Shown here: positions 50,897-62,294 of the stretch, piece after piece
How the letters are laid out: each line of letters opens with the position of its first letter
Numbering within the stretch: position 1 is the first letter of the stretch
Assembly: GCA_022432975.1 (NCBI GenBank)
Contig: CM039515.1
Coordinates: 21,470,923 to 21,534,922 of the forward strand
Direction: 5' to 3'
DNA from: Begonia masoniana
Lineage: Eukaryota; Streptophyta; Magnoliopsida; Cucurbitales; Begoniaceae
DNA length: 64,000 nt
The notes under the pieces: model-generated
The model's input: the letters and a program-made list of their open reading frames with translations, nothing else
What the model was told of the DNA's origin: nothing
Database searches by the model: none
Position numbers and translations under genes: made by a program

Positions 50897-50956
50897 GTAA
50901 GTGTTTATGTTAGCTTTAGCTATAAGATGTTTATGAGAGTAGTTAACCCTGTGCAG
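50897..50956 (+). other. Putative leader intron before F gag
   Basis: Donor AGCT/GTAAGTG and acceptor CCCTGTGCAG enclose 60 nt, 12 bases before the ATG at 50969. It is the same size as in G. Confidence 0.45.
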
Positions 50957-50968
50957 AAATTTAGTATT

Positions 50969-51735
50969 ATGGCCAGACGCCCAGGAAGATGTAGAGTACC
51001 AAGAGAAATGCCGAATGTGTGAGGTGAAGAGGAGCCTAGTGTGATTAGGCAGCTGACAGATTTAGTGCGTCAGCAAACTGATTTAGTGCGCCAACAGTCC
51101 GATCAGTTGGGTGTGTTGTTGAACCGAGATGTACAAGGAAGTGCTAACTCGAGTTCTAGCGGTGAGCACTCTGGAGATAGATTTCAGAGACTTCAGCCGC
51201 CTACATTTGATGGGAAATCAACTAATCCCACTGTTGCTGAAGAGTGGCTCAGAAAGGTTGAGAGTATGTTTAGGTATGCCAATATCGAGGAAGGAGACAA
51301 GGTTACTCTGGCAACATTCCATCTGGCGGCGAAGCTCAACTTTGGTGGGAGTCGATGGAAACCGCCGCTGATGCCCTGGCTATGTCTTGGACACAATTCA
51401 GAGAAGTTTTCTATGAGAAGTATTTCAACAGCACTGTCTAGGCCGCTAAGAAAGTTGAATTTTTGAGCTTGAAACAGACGGGGTCAGTGGCTGAGTACAA
51501 CAGACAATTCGAGTCCCTGTCAAGTTTTGCCGGACATCTCATCCATAGGAATGAAGATAAAGTGTTTCAGTTTATGAATGGACTAAAGCCAGAGATTTTC
51601 AGAGGAGTCAAGTTTACTGGCATCAAGGGCTTGTCTTTCAGCGAGGTTGTGTCCACTGCGTTGGAAGTGGAGGATGCGGAAATGAAGTGTACTAGAGCAA
51701 GAGAAACCCCACGGAAGTTTATCCAACCACATTAA
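50969..51735 (+). pseudogene. F gag
   Basis: ATG at 50969 (MARRPGRCRVPREMPNV) is followed by TGA at 51020-51022. Gag is then open from 51041, with the DLVRQQ repeat and AEEWLRKVESMF. A one-base deletion near 51328 changes frame just before the WW motif (LWWES is readable in the shifted frame). A TAG near 51437 follows. The Gag C-terminus is open at 51463-51735 ([29 protein letters not shown]). It ends at TAA 51733-51735, where G has CAA. Confidence 0.84.
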
Positions 51736-52164
51736 CAGAGTGGAACAAAAAGGCCTAGTGAAAGCCAGAACAGTCAAGGAACGGGAAAGAAGGTACAGGA
51801 AGAAGTATTCCCAGTGCCCGAAGTGTCTGAAAAGTCACCTGGTGAATGTAGGTTCGGATCGGGAAAGTGTTTCAACTGTGAAGAGTTTGGACACTCGTTC
51901 AAGGATTGCCCAAAGCCCAAGATCATTCGATGTTTCCATTGTAACAAAGTTGGCCATATCAACAGGGACTGCCCAGCCTTGAAGAGTGGCCCTGCCAAAG
52001 TAAAAGCCAAGGATATTCTCCATGATGGAGACGGCGATGATGAACAGCCTGCTGTGGTGTCAGGTACCATATTGATCAACTCTACCCCTGCTTTTACTTT
52101 AATAGATTCAAGTGCAACACATTCTTTTATAGCCTCTGCATTTGCTGATAAACTAGATGTATAG
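51736..52164 (+). pseudogene. F zinc knuckles and protease
   Basis: Two compensating frame changes (near 51790 and 51838) split the first Cys cluster CPKCLKSH from the next. Knuckles CFNCEEFGHSFKDC and CFHCNKVGHINRDC follow, giving the same triple arrangement as G. The protease motif reads DSSATHSF, with Gly changed to Ser in the catalytic triplet, so the enzyme would be inactive even if translated. TAG at 52162-52164 replaces CAG. Confidence 0.84.
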
Positions 52165-53949
52165 TTTACCCCCACTGAGCATGTGTTTAACGTAGAATTA
52201 CTCTCTGGTGAGCGCATGTACTCTAACCAAGTGATACTGGATAGTGTTGTATTATTGGAAAATATGAATCTGCCTGCTGATCTCATTATTATGGATATAA
52301 CGGAATTTGATGTAATCCTAGGAATGGATTGGTTGTTCAAGCATTATGCCACGATCGACTGTAGGACTGGAGTAGTTAGTTTTCAGCCCCCTGGTGGTTT
52401 GAAACATACTTTCCAAGCTCTAAATAAGAGTAAGAAAATATCTGTGATGACTTCTATAAATTGTAGACCCTCTCCATGCAGAGAGTACTTAAGCTTCTTG
52501 GCCTGTGTTTTGGATACACAACTAGTAGGGAAAGCAACTCCCCAAAATGTTTTAGTTGTCCAAGATTTTCCAGATGTGTTTCTAGACGATCTTCCTTGCT
52601 TGCCGCCAGATAGAGAAATCGAGTTTGTTGTAGATGTTTACCTAGGCGCGGAGCTTGTATCTAAGAATCCCTATAGACTTGCACCTACAGAGCTTAAGGA
52701 ATTAAAGAAACAATTGGAAGAGCTATTAGAGAAATGGTTCATACGTCCAAGCTTTTCACCGTGGGGCGCACCTGTCCTTTTTGTCAAAAAGAAGGATGGA
52801 TCAATGTGTATGTGCATTGATTATAGGGAATTGAACAAGTTAACCGTCAAGAACAAGTACCCACTACCTAGAATCGACGATTTATTTGATCAGCTTAATG
52901 GTGCCCATGTTTTCTCTAAGATTGACCTAAGGTCAGACTACTATCAACTAAAGGTCAAAACCGAAGATATCCCAAAGACTGCCTTTCGCACAAGGTATGG
53001 ACATTACGAGTTCTTGGTAATGTCTTTTGGATTGACAAATGCACCAGCAGCCCTTATGGATCTTATGAATAGAGTGTTTCATGAATATTTAGATAAATTT
53101 GTTATATTGTTTATTGATGATATCCTAATCTATTCGCGTACTAAGGACGAGCACGCAAGACATTTGAGTTTGGAGTTAGGAGTACTTAGACAGCATCAAC
53201 TTTATGCCAAGTTTTCCAAGTGTGAGTTTTGGTTGGACAGAGTTCACTTTTTAGGTCATGTCATCTCTGGAGATGGCATATCTGTTGATCCAGCAAAGGT
53301 TCAAGCAGTTAAGGAATGGCCCCAACCAAAGAACGCCACTGATATTCGAAGTTGCCTTGGATTGGCCGGGTATTACAGGAAATTTATTGAAAGATTCTCG
53401 AAGATTGCTACACCTCTCACTCGGTTAACTAGGAAAAACATCAAGTATGCATGGACAGAGGAATGTGAATCCAGCTTCCAGACCTTGAAACAGAAACTGA
53501 CCAATGCCCTAATATTAACCCTTCCCATTGAAAATGGTAAATTTAGCATTTATTGTGATGCTTCCAAAATTGGTCTTGGATGCGTGTTGATGCAAGACAG
53601 TGAGGTAATAGCTTATGCCTCTAGACAGTTGAAAACACATGAGAAGAATTACCCTACACACGACCTAGAACTAGCTGCAGTGGTTTTTGCACTTAAGATT
53701 TGGAGGCATTACTTGTATGGTCAAACTTGTGATATATTTTTAGACCATAAAAGTTTGAAATATATCTTCTCACGGAAGGAATTAAATATGAGGCAACGGC
53801 GATGGTTGGAATTTGTGAAGGATTATGATTTTGAGATTAAATACCATCCCGGCAAGGCAAACGTTGTAGCAGATGCTTTGAGTAGAGTGACAACCTCAGC
53901 CTCTGCATTGATTCTGGATATACCGATAGCCTTAGAGACAGAATTCTGA
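52165..53949 (+). pseudogene. F reverse transcriptase and RNase H
   Basis: A 588-codon open stretch from 52183 holds [10 protein letters not shown], the linker LPCLPPD, RT with IDLRSDYY (the usual Gly is Asp) and FIDD near 53113, and RNase H ([25 protein letters not shown] with Leu for Ser, ADALSR). TGA at 53947-53949 interrupts FQRF, probably from CGA or CAA. The frame is unchanged downstream. Confidence 0.87.
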
Positions 53950-54753
53950 AGATTTAATTTAGAAGCAGTATCTAGTATATCAGCTATGCTTTCGACCATA
54001 TCCCTGAGACCTACCATTCTGGAAAGGATAAAGGAAGCTCAGATAAATGATGTGGAGTGCAACAAGTACAAACTGAGCGTGGAATCTACTGACAAGTCGG
54101 ATTTCAACTATTCTGATGATGGAATCCTTAAGTTTAGGAATAGATGGTTTGTTCCGACTAATGATGAACTTCGAAGAGAAATCCTTTCAGAAGCACATTC
54201 TTCCAGATTTTCTGTCCACCCTGGAAGTACAAAGATGTACAAAGATCTTAGACAGCATTATTGGTGGCCAGGTATGAAAAGGAGTGTGGCAGAGTATGTA
54301 GGATCATGCTTATGTTGTCAGCAGATTAAAGCTGAGCACCAGAGACCCTCAGGAACATTGCAACCTTTACCAGTTCCTGAATGGAAATGGGAACAAATAA
54401 CGATGGACTTTGTTGTGGGATTGCCTAGAACAGCAAAGGGACATGATGCAATCTGGGTGATAGTTGATCGATTAACCAAATATGCCCACTTCCTACCAGT
54501 AAGGATGACTTACTCGATGGATCAACTTGCTGAATTGTACATGCAGGAGATTGTACGTTTGCATGGAGTTCCAAGCGCTATAGTTTCTGACCGAGATTCT
54601 AGATTTACGTCTAAGTTTTGGAAAAGTTTGCATAAAGCTATGGGAACACAACTTAACTTTAGCATAGCCTTCCATCCACAAACAGATGGACAATCCGAAA
54701 GAACTATTCAAACATTAGAGGATATGCTCTGTGCGTGTGTATTAGAATTTTAG
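53950..54753 (+). pseudogene. F integrase, N-terminal and core
   Basis: This contains the HHCC finger (AHSSRFSVHPG to CLCCQQIKAEH), first Asp (TMDFVVGLP), second Asp (SDRDSRF) and Glu (DGQSERT). It ends at TAG 54751-54753, where relatives have CAG after LEF. Confidence 0.86.
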
Positions 54754-55436
54754 GGCTTTTGGAGTAAGTACTTATCATTGGTGGAGTTTTCCTATAATAA
54801 CAGCTTTCAAGCAACAATAGGGATGGCACCGTATGAAGCATTATATGGACGTAAATGCAGATCTCCTATATACTGGGACGAAGTTGGTGAAGCACAGTTG
54901 TTTGGTCTTGACATTGTGCAACAAACTGTTGAGAAGGTTGCCCTCATCCGCCAGCGGATTCTGACAGCTCAAAGCTGACAGAAAAGTTATGCTAATAAGA
55001 GACGTAGAGAATCAGAATTTGAGGTAAGTGATGAAGTTTTCCTCAAGGTATCACCATTTAAAGGAGTTGTGAGATTCGGGAAGAGAGGCAAGTTGAACCC
55101 CAGATTTATTGGACCGTTCACTATCCTGAAGAGAGTTGGGAGAGCAGCCTATCAGTTGCAACTACCGGCTTCTATGGAAGGAATCCACATGTATCCATGT
55201 TGAAGAAGTGTGTACGAGATCCATCACAGATTGTGGAACAGCAGAGTATTGAAATTCTTCCTACTCTTACATATGAGGAGAAACCAGTAAGGATCCTAGA
55301 CTATGCAGTGAAGGTGCTGCGCAACAAAGAGGTTCCACTAGTAAAAGTCTTATGGTATAACCAGAATGTGGAGGAGATAACTTGGGAGCGCATACAGGAC
55401 ATGATGGACCAACATCCAGAACTGTTCAGGTACTGA
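54754..55436 (+). pseudogene. F integrase C-terminus and chromodomain-like tail
   Basis: The frame continues to TGA at 54976-54978 (CGA in relatives) and then through the GPF module to near 55190. There a 10-bp deletion relative to G shifts the frame inside the GIHNVFHVSML segment. The tail is readable at 55197-55436 (EEKPVRILDYAVKVL, LRNKEVPLVKVLW, ITWER, HPELFRY) with its stop. Confidence 0.84.
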
Positions 55437-55458
55437 ATTTTGGGGACAAAATTCTTTT

Positions 55459-55471
55459 AAGGAGGGTAGAT
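55459..55471 (+). promoter_or_regulatory. F polypurine tract
   Basis: AAGGAGGGTAGAT abuts the 3' LTR terminus TGTAGCACCC and is the same as in G. Confidence 0.86.
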
Positions 55472-58405
55472 TGTAGCACCCGGTTCTATTAAACCAATTT
55501 CTGTTCTGTTATTTAATAGTAAGCATGTTGTGGAGAAAATTGAGGGAAGTATTACTTAGGTTAATGAGTTACTAAGTAAGGGCATAGTGGTAAATTGAGA
55601 ACTTATAATGGATAACCTATTTAAAGAAAGAGGCTTTGTGATTAAATGCACTGTAGCCGCCACCATTTCTTTGTTTTTCTCTCGGTATTCAGCTCAAGCA
55701 GCAGAGCTCTCTAGGCGATTCTTCCATCCGATTTTCTCCAAACTAGGTGAGTTCTATTTCGATTCTTTGTTGCATTGGTAACTATCGATGATTTGGGAGG
55801 TGGATAAATGTGAGTTTCGAGAATGCTGTGAGCGAACTGGTTCGGGTTTTGTGGTAATCGGAGATGTATAACGAACTAATCTCCTAAACTATTTTCCTTA
55901 GGCTTCTAGATAGTGTAGAATGAGGTTTAGTAAAATCTAATCGATAATCTGTCCATGGTTTTAGGTTGAGTAAGCTCCCAAGGTTGTTTGCAACACCGAG
56001 CATTTCCAGGAGAGCCAAGTAAGTGAAGTGTGCTTGTGCCCTCCGATCTACATCACAAAACAGTAGGTTTTCTGCATGTTGAATGTTTTCAGTTTGGTCA
56101 TGCATCATGTTTTGAAAGAATACAAAAATGAATTTACATGGAATGTATGGTAAGGCATGAACAGAACGTAACACGATAGCTGTTAAGGGAATTAATCCGC
56201 CCCTTAATTGATTAAGTGGATTTATAACATTGGGAGAGTTGATCCCACTCCCAAGGAAAACTGGGGATCATTATAGCTGTTAAAGGAATTAATCCTCCCC
56301 TTAATTGATGAAGTGGATTTATAACATTGGGAGAGTTGATCCCACTCCCAAGGGAAACTGGGGATCATGATAGCTGTTAAGGGAATTAATCCGCCCCTTA
56401 ATTGATGAAGTGGATTTATAATATTGGGAGAGTTGATCCGACTCCCAAGTGAAACTGGGGATCATGATAGCTGTTAAGGGAACTAATCTGCTCCTTAATT
56501 GATGAAGAGGATTTATGACTAGGGAAACTGGGGATCATGATAGCTGTTAAGGGAATTAATCCGCCCCTTAATTGATGAAGTGGATTTATAACATTGGGAG
56601 AGTTGATCCCACTCCCAAGGGAAACTGGGGATCATGATAGCTGTTAAGGGAATTAATCCGCCCCTTAATTGATGAAGTGGATTTATAACATTGGGAGAGT
56701 TGATCCCACTCCCAAGGGAAACTGGGGATCATGATAGCTGTTAAGGGAATTAATCCGCCCCTTAATTGATGAAGTGGATTTATAACATTGGGAGAGTTGA
56801 TCCCACTCCCAAGGGAAACTGGGGATCATGATAGCTGTTAAGGGAATTAATCCGCCCCTTAATTGATGAAGTGGATTTATAACATTGGGAGAGTTGATCC
56901 CACTCCCAAGGGAAACTGGGGATCATGATAGCTGTTAAGGGAATTAATCCGCCCCTTAATTGATGAAGTGGATTTATAACATTGGGAGAGTTGATCCCAC
57001 TCCCAAGGGAAACTGGGGATTGGGAGAGTTGATCTCACTCCCAATGGAATATTGAGATCAGATTACGATGAATGTGAATGCAACTGAGCTGAGAAAGTAG
57101 AAACTGCATGATTAAGATTTACATTTCAGCATTTCATTTCATGACTGCTTCACTTATTTAGCATTAGGCTAATAAATGAGTTTTGTGATGTAGGTGAAGA
57201 AAAGACAGCAGGTGTGTTCTCTGAGTTGGTTGAGAGCTAGGCAGGTTGGAGGGGTACATTCATGCATCGAACTAACAGCTGACGGGGCAGTTTAACTGAT
57301 GTCAGTAGTTATGAAGGTTTAGTTGACAATGTTTCAATTTAAGTACGTTGAGTTTTTATGACAGTAGTAGTTTTAATTTTTTTGAAATACATCTTGAGGC
57401 TTTTCTGTTAAAGATACTCTGTCAGTTTAATAGTGGTTTTACCATATTTCGGAGTAATGCACTAATTTAAATAGTTTTGAATGGTTTTTAGTAAAATGTT
57501 CATGTTCTACTGGTAGTAAGAGTTTTCTTGTTAGAGTAGAATTGTTGCTATGCTGTTTTCGTTGAGTATTTTTGATCTATCGGTGGATGAAATCTATCGG
57601 CAGATGTAGGGTTGTTGTTCTGTTGTCTACCGGAAGATGTCTTCAGTAAAGTCATCGGATGATGTCTTCAGTAGAAGCCATCGGAAGATATAAGTAGAAA
57701 ATTTGTCGTTTTGTAACCGGATGATGTCGAGTAATTTATCCATCGGATGATGTAGTAGAAGTTTAGTCATTTTGTGATCGGTGGATGTCGGGAATTAAAT
57801 CCATCAGATGATGTAGTAGAAGTTTTGTCGTTTAGTGATCGGTGGATGTTCGGTATTAAATCTATCGGATGATTTGGTAGAAGTTTTGTCGTTTAGTGAT
57901 CAGTGTACACAGTTTGTTCTTTCGGAAGACGTGAGTAAAAGATTTGTCGTCTTGTGATCGGCAGAGGCTGGATGAACGAATCATCTGGCTGACGTCATCG
58001 GTAGATGCGAGTAGCAAAACTTGTCGTTTTGCGATCGGCAGAGGTTGGATGAACGATTCATCCAGCTAACGTCATCGGTGGAAACTTTCGGTTTTATTTC
58101 TGCCCTTTTGTTGACCTCGTTCAGCGGATGATGTGTTTGACTTTTTGAACTTTAAGCATTTCACGCGTAAGCCTTCGTCTCTTCCGACCGAATTCTTTTC
58201 TTAATATTTTTAACTGAATATTTGAACACGGTTTTATAGTTTTGCTTAACTTTGCATTGCTCAAAGATTTTTCGCTGCAAGTTTTGTGTTTTTAGCAAAC
58301 GTTCAAATTGACTTTCGAGCGAAGTTTTAAATTTGGTCCGAAATTTTCTAGTTATGTTCAGGTTTATGAGTAACGAATCGGGTTTATAAAACTCGGGGCG
58401 TTACA
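55472..58405 (+). repeat. F 3' LTR, 2.93 kb, complete
   Basis: Boxes: CCTATTTAAAG near 55617; CACTGTAGCCGCC; donor-like CTAG/GTGAGT at 55747; acceptor-like CATTTCCAG at 56009; 9-nt exon-like 56010-56018; GTAAGTG at 56019; CTACATCAC near 56049; CATGCATCATG near 56099; a 97-bp array; CTTATTTAGCATTAGG; GATGTAG/GTGA at 57193; GGTTGGAGG; CGGATGATGT repeats (57640-57900); and TGACGTCA near 57991. It ends GGGGCGTTACA and is followed by CCATG. Confidence 0.91.
56173..57019 (+). repeat. 97-bp array, about nine copies, with paired hairpins
   Basis: Each unit holds two inverted pairs: TTAAGGG with CCCTTAA around AATTAATCCGC, and TTGGGAG with CTCCCAA around an 11-base loop. One unit near 56520 is truncated. 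Diverged two-copy versions lie in G's LTRs (37442-37670 and 44170-44410). Confidence 0.9.
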
Positions 58406-58410
58406 CCATG
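58406..58410 (+). repeat. Target site duplication CCATG, right copy
   Basis: This equals 26204-26208 and directly follows F's TTACA. Confidence 0.92.
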
Positions 58411-58776
58411 ACTAGCTTAACGAGGAAAGACATCAGGTTCAAGTGGTCTGAAGCTTGTGAGTTGAGTTTTCAGACGCTTAAGCAGAAATTGACCACTGCT
58501 CCTTTGTTAGTATTGCCAGTTGAAGACGACAAATTCAGTGTTTATTGCGACGCGTCGAGGATTGGCCTGGGATGTGTATTAATGCAAGAAGGGAAAGTGG
58601 TGGCATACGCATTCAGACAATTGAAGAGTCATGAGCAAAACTACCCTACTCACGATCTGGAGTTAGGGGCAGTTGTTTATGCACTAAAAGTATGGAGACA
58701 CCACTTGTATGGGCAATCGTGTGAGGTGCTTTCGGATCACAAAATCTTGAGGTACATATTACCAAGAAAGAGTTAA
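58411..58776 (+). pseudogene. E RNase H, first part
   Basis: This resumes E's pol in register after F (SLTRKD follows the interrupted AKPM). RNase H motifs are [19 protein letters not shown] and SDHKIL. One base is missing near 58756 relative to other families (TATTACC for an expected extra T), so the frame exits at TAA 58774-58776 within the KELNMRQ segment. Confidence 0.85.
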
Positions 58777-59492
58777 ACATGAGACAAAGGCGGTGGTTAG
58801 AATTTGTGAAAGATTACGACGTTGAGATTAAATACCACTCGGGGAAAGCTAACATGGTAGCCGATGCATTGAGCAGGATGCCAGCTACTATGCAACAAGC
58901 TATGTCGGCCGTATCAATGCCTATGAGGACATAGATTCAGAAGTTCGATATGGAGATAGTTTCTGGGCTATCAGCCATGCTAGCGGACTTGACACTACGG
59001 CCCACCATCCTGGACCGAATTAAAGAAGCCCAGAAGACCAATTCAAAGGAGATGGTTGATATAGTGAGCAAGTTGCTCATGGCCTCTTCTGAGTTCAGCT
59101 ATTCAGGAGATGGTATTCTGAAGTTCAGAGACAGATGGTATGTTCCGAGAGATGAAGAGCTACGAAAGAGCATCTTGTCGGAAGCCCACTTGTCTTCTTT
59201 CTCAGTGCATCCTAGAAGCACAAAGATGTATCAAGACTTGAAACTTCACTTCTGGTGGCCGAATATGAAGAATGAAGTAGGCAAATATATGGAGTCTTGT
59301 ATGATATGTCAACAAGTCAAAGCTGAACACCAACGACCAGGTGGAACGCTTCAGCCTCTTCCGATCCCTGAATGGAAGTGGGAGAATATCACTATGGACT
59401 TCGTTGTTGGCCTACCAAGGATGGCTAAGGGCCATAACGGCATATGGGTTATTGTAGACATGCTAACAAAGTCGGCCCATTTCTACCTGTGA
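58777..59492 (+). pseudogene. E RNase H end and integrase finger
   Basis: In the shifted frame, [13 protein letters not shown] and ADALSRMP continue RNase H. A TAG at 58932-58934 stands where relatives encode Glu. From 58950 the integrase finger is clear (AHLSSFSVHPRS to [11 protein letters not shown]) and the first Asp (TMDFVVGLP) is kept. A one-base deletion near 59484 shifts the frame at SAHFLPV. Confidence 0.85.
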
Positions 59493-59893
59493 AGACGACG
59501 TTCACTATGGACCAGTATGCAGAGTTATACATTAGTGAGATCATCAAGCTGCATGGGGTGCCATTATCGATTGTATCTGACCGGGATCCTAGATTCACAT
59601 CGAGGTTCTGGAAAAGCTTACAACACTCCTTGGGTACTAAGTTAAACTTCAGCACAGCCTTTCATCCATAGACTGACGGACAATCTGAGAGAACGATCCA
59701 AATATTAGAGGATATGTTAAGGTCGTGCGTGCTGGAATTTCATGCTCCTTGGAGTAGATATTTACCGTTAGTGGAGTTCGCTTACAATAATAGCTACCAG
59801 GCTACGATCGGCATGGCTCCATATGAAGCTCTTTACGGTAGGAAGTGTAGATCCCCATTGTGTTGGGATGAAGTAGGAGAAGCCAAGCTTATC
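59485..59893 (+). pseudogene. E integrase core, truncated
   Basis: In the new frame it reads KTTFTMDQYAELY, SDRDPRF and STAFHP, then TAG at 59669-59671 (CAG in relatives), and continues in frame with the SERTIQ Glu region and [20 protein letters not shown]. It ends at VGEAKLI near 59893, where H-like LTR sequence begins. The GPF module, chromodomain-like tail and 3' LTR of E are absent from the window. Confidence 0.83.
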
Positions 59894-60317
59894 ACCCGAT
59901 CATGTTATTCACTGTAGCCTTTCTCCTAGTATGTCTTCCAGTTTATGTTTCTCATTTATCTTCACTGCATGTATTTTATCACGTTTTCCTCTGCATGTTC
60001 GTTGTCCATCCAGCCTTTTATTTAAACGTTCAAAGTATTCTGATTTCTTCAGTCTTCTATTTCTGCAGTCCAAGTTTTTATATATTCCTTTTCTTCCCGT
60101 TTCCATCTGTTGTTCATTCCTGTTCTTCCTGTTTTTCTCACCTCAATGCCAGAGAAGGTTTACGTCCAAATTTTTAAGTGTTCCAGTCTTCCTGCTTTTT
60201 TCTGTCATTCATTCTGTAGTCCAAATTTAACTGTTTCCCATTTTGCTTTCAAATCCAGAGAATGTTTTCTCTCTCTGTAAAGTTTTAAGGGTTTATTTTT
60301 TTTATTCAAAAAAATAA

Positions 60318-60497
60318 GGGAAAAGTACCATTTAGACTCCAACGTATGGGGTCAGTGACCATTTGGTACCTAACGTTTTTTTTGTACCCAATCAAACCCT
60401 AACGTATAAAACGTTTGCAATTTAAACCCCACCGTCAATTTTTTAATTAAATTTAATAGATTTTTTTCAAAATTCCTAAACTACCCTTCTCTCTCTC

Positions 60498-60500
<3 letters not shown>
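60318..60500 (+). repeat. MULE left terminal inverted repeat
   Basis: This is complementary to about 62290-62459 over its full length, including the T-rich runs and the CTAAACTACCC stretch before the CT repeat. Confidence 0.9.
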
Positions 60501-60591
<91 letters not shown>

Positions 60592-60592
60592 C
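60480..60592 (+). repeat. (CT)n microsatellite
   Basis: About 110 bp of CT dinucleotides with one ACCC interruption sit at the inner edge of the left inverted repeat. The right inverted repeat has the matching but shorter GA run (62259-62289). Confidence 0.95.
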
Positions 60593-60602
60593 AACCGGAA
60601 CT

Positions 60603-60860
60603 ATACTCGACGAGCTCGGAAACTCCATTAACTTGACTATTTTGGTAATGGCCGATACTCGAATTTCTGGTTCTTTATCAGCTTCACTGGGTTGACTCAG
60701 AAAACTTCAAATTTTTTCCATTTACACAACCATGATCTCCGGTGAGATTCCAGCGGAAATAGGTAACTGTTCTGAGCTTGTAAACTTGTTTTTTTACGAA
60801 AACAGCTTCTCTGGTTCACTCCTGCCATCGATGGGCAAGCTCCAGTAGCTGGGAGAGTAA
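60603..60860 (+). pseudogene. Captured LRR receptor-like kinase fragment
   Basis: In the frame starting at 60603 I read leucine-rich repeats: [63 protein letters not shown] and SFSGSL followed by PSMGKLQ. The period of about 24 residues and the SGEIP and IGNCSEL motifs are those of subfamily XI plant LRR receptor kinases. From memory the stretch resembles the RCH1/RGI receptor group. In-frame stops occur at TGA near 60691 and TAG near 60846. No signal peptide, transmembrane segment or kinase domain is present. It is a piece of ectodomain carried as MULE cargo. Confidence 0.78.
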
Positions 60861-61319
60861 CAAGCCATTAGCGGTTCCCATATTCATCAACTTTCTCTCC
60901 AACTTTTTCCTCAATTGCTTGCAATCTGGTTCCAGCAAAAGAATCAAGGCATGCTTTTAGTTGGTATCCCACTGCGCATAAAGGCAGAGCTGTATTGAGT
61001 TACCCATGTAAACTCTGACTGGACAAGCTACTAATAATTTGCATGTTTATGTTAGAAACATTTCTTCCAGATCATCAATTAGCTTCCAAGTAGTTCTCAA
61101 GTGAGAAAAGTCAATATTTTTGATTGAATGGAAGACAATTCAGTGATCTAAGTGAAGAAACAGGGTGGAATATAAACATTGCATACAGCATGACCCGTTT
61201 AACTTTTCAAAAATTTCAGACTGAAAAGCTTATCACGATGAACTGAGGATGGTGATGAGCAAATTGCCCAAAAAACAAAAACAAAATGTAAAAGCACGTA
61301 CTGGGTGGGGAACTTTATG

Positions 61320-61472
61320 AAGAACTCCAAGGATAATAAGAGTGGCACCTCTGCGAAGAATGTCGCCAACCATTCGAATCGCATTGACCGTGAGTTTAAG
61401 ATCATTCTCTGTTTGATCCCTAGTTGCATCATAGGCGACGACCACATAAAAGGGCGAATGAGAATGTACCAT
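61320..61472 (-). pseudogene. Captured exon-like fragment, unknown gene
   Basis: On the minus strand the frame from 61472 reads FYVVVAYDATRDQTENDLKL and then NAIRMVGDILRRGATLIIL with GVLHKVPHP. It ends at CCCA/GTACGTGC, which fits a 5' splice site. Alternating hydrophobic strands (VVVAYDA, TLIILGVLH) suggest the nucleotide-binding alpha/beta fold of USP-like domains found at the N-terminus of some plant kinases. That identification is tentative. Beyond 61320 the sequence looks intronic. Another open stretch at 61741-62055 (+ strand, beginning MAEEIVVFQRAKEKI) has no family I recognise. Confidence 0.4.
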
Positions 61473-62256
61473 TGACGCTCTTCAACGAAATCGCCAAATG
61501 GTTCTTCTCAATCTTTGATGCAGAGTTGCAGAATATAAAAGAACTGTCAATGAAATAGTATTGGTGTATCTGGTGACAGTGACGCCACATGACGATTAGG
61601 ATTGCGACCCAAATAATCAAAAATCCTGAAGAATTTTTGGAACTTCTCCTCTCGTTCTTCTGAGGAAATAGACAAATCTTGAAATTGTAAAAGGAATAAG
61701 AAATATACTGCAGAATATCCATTCAAAATCAAGGATAAAAATGGCAGAAGAGATCGTCGTCTTCCAAAGAGCCAAGGAGAAGATTGCTGAGGAATATTTG
61801 TTCCAAGACGGAATTATTAACCACAGTCGCAAACAAATCCACTGTTTCTCCTCTAAATCTCCGACAAAGATGATTAATCGACCATACGACTCAGCTTCGG
61901 AATCATTTTTACGAAAACCGCTAATGGCTTGTTGCATTCCTTCAACTTTGGGCGATTTGAAAAGTCTCCAAGCGCCTGATTTTCCCAAAATTCACTCACT
62001 GGAGTCATTCCTCCGGGATTATTTAAGCTCCAGAATCTCACAAAGCTGCTTTTGATTTCCAACGATATTTCGGGAAGAGATCACTTCTTCTGCGAAGAGG
62101 TCAGAGTTGATTCGATTGCATCTGTAACACTAAAAAGACGAATCCATCGCAGCCATAGATGAAGTCGGTGACGGTGACGGCACTTTCTGAACGGCGGTGA
62201 CCTCTGTTCAGGGATCTGGGTTTGACCTCTGTTCATGGTCTGGTCTTCGGCCTCTG

Positions 62257-62289
<33 letters not shown>

Positions 62290-62294
<5 letters not shown>

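Larger units (their letters stand above)
26209..58405 (+). mobile_element. Element F, Ty3/gypsy, host of D and G
   Basis: F spans 32.2 kb because its 5' LTR holds D, G and H. The 5' LTR pieces are 26209-26507, 36576-36751 and 49328-50813. Primer site at 50817, degenerate gag-pol 50969-55436, polypurine tract 55459-55471, 3' LTR 55472-58405. It is flanked by CCATG. The coding region has several stops and frameshifts. Its U5 half and coding region resemble G, so the two are sister families. Confidence 0.88.

Noticed and set aside
61741..62055. Host gene beginning MAEEIVVFQRAKEKI
   Set aside because: It lies inside the Pack-MULE, overlaps equally long frames on the other strand and shows no family I recognise. 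It may be captured sequence but cannot be supported as a gene.
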